Shown here piece after piece: positions 61,435 to 64,000 of a stretch of 64,000 nucleotides of DNA. The notes under the pieces were generated by a model. The model searched no databases, was not told where the DNA came from, and worked only from the letters and a program-made list of their open reading frames with translations. The translations under genes and the position numbers were made by a program. The stretch's first letter is position 1. Every line of letters starts with the position of its first letter. Origin of the DNA: CALOFP01 sp942492635 (GTDB lineage Bacteria; UBP6; UBA1177; CALOFP01); the NCBI GenBank assembly GCA_942492635.1, contig CALOFP010000003.1, positions 806,001 through 870,000 on the forward strand, in the 5' to 3' direction.

Positions 61435-62223
61435 ATGAGAAAAGAAATTATTAAACATTCACACTTTCTGAAACATCCGTTCATTCCGAACGGTCCTGTT
61501 TCCCTTGCTCTTGCCGATAGAAGAATTTCAACAACAATGGAAAATGAACTGATTTCTCTCGGCGTATCGATTGTCAAAACAGCTCCTTCCGAGAAACTCT
61601 ACGAGGCAATTTCATGTCATCCCGATGTCCTTTGCACACATCTTGGGAACGGTTTAATCATCGCCGATCCCTCGATTCAACCCAAACTGGGTGATAAGCT
61701 AGAACCTTTCGGTTTTGAGGTTGTCTGCGGAAAATCGACTCCTTCATCAGCCTACCCGCAATCGGTTCCTTACAATGTCGCAGTGGCAGGAAAATTCTTT
61801 ATCCACAACATGAAATATACCGACCCGACACTACTCCGCCATCTCAAAGAGAACTACACACCGCTCAATGTGAAACAGGGTTATGCAAAATGCTCGATAG
61901 CTGTTGTGAGTGAAGGGGCGGTAATTACCGAAGATCCTGGAATTTTCAAGGCAGTTAGGCGAGCAGGAATCGACGCAATTCTCATCGATCGAGGGGACAT
62001 TGTTCTGGAGGGAATGGAATACGGATTTATCGGCGGTGCTTCAGGACTTGTTGATAGAAATAAGCTGGCATTTTTCGGTGACCTCGCTTCCCACAGGAAC
62101 AGTGCTGATATTAAAACATTTCTTCGAAACCACAATGTGGAAGCCGTATCACTCTCCACCGGTCCGCTTATGGATCTCGGCTCCCTGATTCCCCTGATGA
62201 CTCGAAAAGATAGACTTTACTGA
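61435..62223 (+). CDS. DUF6873-like protein (GME-fold, amidinotransferase-like)
   Basis: 262 aa. The arrangement 'VSLALADRRISTTMENELIS', 'LYEAISCHPDVLCTHLGNGL', 'YNVAVAGKFFIHNMKYTD' and 'NVKQGYAKCSIAVVSEGAVI' with 'EDPGIFKAVRRAGID' fits my recollection of DUF6873 family proteins, which adopt the guanidine-group-modifying fold. The Cys in 'GYAKCS' and the Asp/His residues are candidates for an active site. Substrate unknown. I start at 61435, which has an AGAGAG stretch upstream; an in-frame TTG at 61405 would be almost leaderless. Confidence 0.6.
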   Translation: MRKEIIKHSHFLKHPFIPNGPVSLALADRRISTTMENELISLGVSIVKTAPSEKLYEAISCHPDVLCTHLGNGLIIADPSIQPKLGDKLEPFGFEVVCGKSTPSSAYPQSVPYNVAVAGKFFIHNMKYTDPTLLRHLKENYTPLNVKQGYAKCSIAVVSEGAVITEDPGIFKAVRRAGIDAILIDRGDIVLEGMEYGFIGGASGLVDRNKLAFFGDLASHRNSADIKTFLRNHNVEAVSLSTGPLMDLGSLIPLMTRKDRLY

Positions 62224-62299
62224 AGATGAACCGCCTGGCAATAGAGCTGCCTGCCGTTTTAAACTACGGAAAGAACTGCACTGATTGCCGGTAAAAGAA

Positions 62300-62322
62300 A
62301 GGGCGGGTACAAGACCCGCCCT
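62300..62322 (-). terminator. Intrinsic terminator of the metallopeptidase gene
   Basis: 9-bp perfect stem (AGGGCGGGT / ACCCGCCCT), 5-nt loop, then TTTCTTTT on the minus strand. 25 nt past the stop codon. Confidence 0.8.
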
Positions 62323-62347
62323 AGAAATAAAATGGTATCAGAAGACC

Positions 62348-63922
62348 TTATTTCGTTTTTATTCCGATGTAACGAATATCTTCATGACCGTTTCCAGGAT
62401 CTGTGAAAGATCCGTTGATCTTCATGAATACCGAACCACCCCCACGGAGATAGTAGTTCGATTCGTAGGAGTAGGGTGTTTTGAACTCAAATCCTTCCTC
62501 GCCCATGAATCCGTATCTTCCCTCCTTGTCGTTGAGATGAAGAGCAATCCTGAACTGAATCATGAAATCGGCAAGGCTCATATCCGGATTGATGTATTTC
62601 TTTATTACATCTTCAACCGCATGGTAGTTGTTCTGTTCGTTTTCAATGATTTCTGCGAAGATCTTTGTTCCCTGTCCGGCCTGAAGCCTCAGGTAGTTGA
62701 AAAAGAGGTAGGAGAGTGAGTAGTTTGCGTATACAGCTCTCTTGTCCTTGTAATCCCAGAAAAGAAGGGAGTGGCCTCTCTTGATTGCCCCAACCATGTC
62801 TTCGTTGTAGATGTTTTCGATAAGTTCCTTCTGAACCTCTCCCGCATATAGATGGTTTGCACATTTTGCTAGACCTTCATCAATCCAGAGATAGGAGAAA
62901 TCAGTCGATGTCTTCTGGTCCCCTTCCTCTATTATGTTGCGTTTGTTGTGCACAAGATGCTGGAACTCATGAGCAATAGTCGCAAGAGCTGCAGGCTCTG
63001 TAAAATATTTAACACCTTCCTGATGTTCCGCTGTGGAAATATAGATCATCTCCCTTTCGTTGGAATATGGATGCTTGTCATCTCTTGCAAAGAAATCGTC
63101 AGGCATACAGTATCCGGTTGCGAAAGTTCCGAGATCTGCAAGAAGTATCGTGATTTTTCCTGTCTTGAACTCGGGTTTGTAGAAGTTGGTTGTGATCAAA
63201 TCGAATATCTTGTTATCGAACTCTTTGCCGATCTCCTTCGCCCTTTCCCCTACGACAGAAGCCTCTTCGGTTGACCAGATTTCACATTTTTCACCTGCAT
63301 AGTAGAGCGTGGCCTCACGCTCTTCAAGTGTCTTCATATCGTTGACAAAGAAGTATTTCTTGTCCCCCTCTTTTCCCAATTCTGATTCTGGAGCACGATC
63401 TTTTACCGTGTCCGTTTCAAGAGCATTGGAAAGGGGAAAATGCATTCCTCGCGGAGTCGCTACAAAATCGTCCATGCCTCGAAGGGCAAGAGAAGCTCCG
63501 GGAGTCGGAAGTGAACCGCTGAACCTCTTTGTTTCACCATCCGTGGATACGTTTATGACCAGCAGTGTATCCCCTTCGTACTCGGGACCTTCGACATCAA
63601 GCCTTGTGTCGACGCATTTGTTCTTGTTCCACCCTGAACAGTCGGAAAGACAGGTGGTCTCTCCCTTTGTTCCAGAAAACTCGGTCGAACAGTCGGCTTT
63701 TCCTCCGTCGCACGCCTCACCTTCCTCGACAACGCCGTTTCCACAGACGGCTGTAGCCGATGCATCGGAATCAGAATCAGAATCAGAATCAGAATCAGAA
63801 GCTGAATCTGATTCTGTTTCAACGTCCGTGTCGACAGCTTTCTCTCCACTGTCTCCGGAATCTCCGCATCCAATCAGAAAAATGAAACAAAACAGAATCG
63901 TTAAGTAAATCTTGTAGTTCAT
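62348..63922 (-). CDS. Secreted zinc metallopeptidase lipoprotein (HExxH)
   Basis: 524 aa. Signal peptide 'MNYKIYLTILFCFIFLIGC'. Asp/Ser dipeptide linker, then a Cys-rich Myxococcota-type repeat 'CGNGVVEEGEACDGGKADC'. The catalytic site is 'ALATIAHEFQHLVHNKR' with the downstream Glu in 'LWIDEGLAKCANHLY', the arrangement of M30 (hyicolysin)-like and other gluzincin peptidases. I start at 63922 (GGGAGGAG upstream). Secreted and anchored at the outer membrane; it probably digests proteins outside the cell. Confidence 0.85.
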   Translation of the reverse strand: MNYKIYLTILFCFIFLIGCGDSGDSGEKAVDTDVETESDSASDSDSDSDSDSDASATAVCGNGVVEEGEACDGGKADCSTEFSGTKGETTCLSDCSGWNKNKCVDTRLDVEGPEYEGDTLLVINVSTDGETKRFSGSLPTPGASLALRGMDDFVATPRGMHFPLSNALETDTVKDRAPESELGKEGDKKYFFVNDMKTLEEREATLYYAGEKCEIWSTEEASVVGERAKEIGKEFDNKIFDLITTNFYKPEFKTGKITILLADLGTFATGYCMPDDFFARDDKHPYSNEREMIYISTAEHQEGVKYFTEPAALATIAHEFQHLVHNKRNIIEEGDQKTSTDFSYLWIDEGLAKCANHLYAGEVQKELIENIYNEDMVGAIKRGHSLLFWDYKDKRAVYANYSLSYLFFNYLRLQAGQGTKIFAEIIENEQNNYHAVEDVIKKYINPDMSLADFMIQFRIALHLNDKEGRYGFMGEEGFEFKTPYSYESNYYLRGGGSVFMKINGSFTDPGNGHEDIRYIGIKTK

Positions 63923-64000
63923 TACTCCTCCCACTATTAAAAAAAATCCCAAAAAGAGTCGGAATTCGTTCTTCCCCCGGTAGAAAAGAGTAGAAAAATT

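Overview
The window looks like the chromosome of a Gram-negative bacterium. It has a TolC-type outer-membrane channel, a porin-like barrel, DegP/HtrA, FabZ and many large lipoproteins. The lipoproteins have Asp/Ser/Gly-rich linkers, EGF/Kazal-like Cys motifs, a cadherin-like sandwich, PKD/FN3, DUF4382 and a Myxococcota-style Cys-rich repeat, which suggests a Myxococcota/Deltaproteobacteria-like or related uncultured lineage. That placement is inferred from gene content and was not tested.

Layout. 1-5.5 kb: a minus-strand operon (unknown protein, FHA protein, mtnA, a large TPR/DUF3857 lipoprotein cut by the window edge). 5.5-7 kb: gdhA with its own promoter and terminator. 7-9.8 kb: an ECF sigma / FecR-domain membrane protein / lipoprotein operon. 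10-13 kb: pfkA and a POT-type transporter preceded by a repeat array. 13-16.6 kb: a housekeeping operon from a near-consensus promoter (coiled-coil peptide, FmdB zinc ribbon, folD, fabZ, DUF721, hflX-like GTPase). 16.7-20.4 kb: a CheZ-like phosphatase, argS and rpoH. 20.4-28 kb: lipoproteins, an HD hydrolase, a TRIC/UPF0126 channel and a degenerate RNase HI. 28-33 kb: a PLP racemase, GNAT, glnA, a uridine kinase-like gene and a GGDEF cyclase. 33-37 kb: an ankyrin lipoprotein / c-type cytochrome / porin operon. Then tRNA-Pro(CGG) and a 5'-nucleotidase.

38.8-51 kb is the accessory highlight: a visibly AT-rich peptide natural product (RiPP) locus. It encodes one radical SAM/SPASM maturase, four short Cys-rich precursors sharing a leader ending in C-x-A-G(G), and an export operon of TolC, an HlyD-type adaptor, a C39-peptidase ABC transporter and a second ABC transporter of the NHLM type. 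Each precursor gene sits between a CCTAAGGCTC-type arm and its reverse complement. Transcription units start from a repeated TTGACA-N17-CACAAT element. Two precursor units carry short remnants of the maturase's 5' end, which suggests the multi-precursor array grew by duplicating a promoter-maturase-precursor unit and then deleting the maturase. The export operon has a perfect 16-bp palindrome exactly in its promoter spacer.

51-64 kb: bacteriohemerythrin, DegP-like protease, HIT protein, a repeat-rich intergenic region, a 2H-phosphoesterase-like protein, two large Cys-rich lipoproteins, a hydrophobic micropeptide, a membrane AraC regulator, a DUF6873-like protein and a secreted HExxH metallopeptidase lipoprotein.
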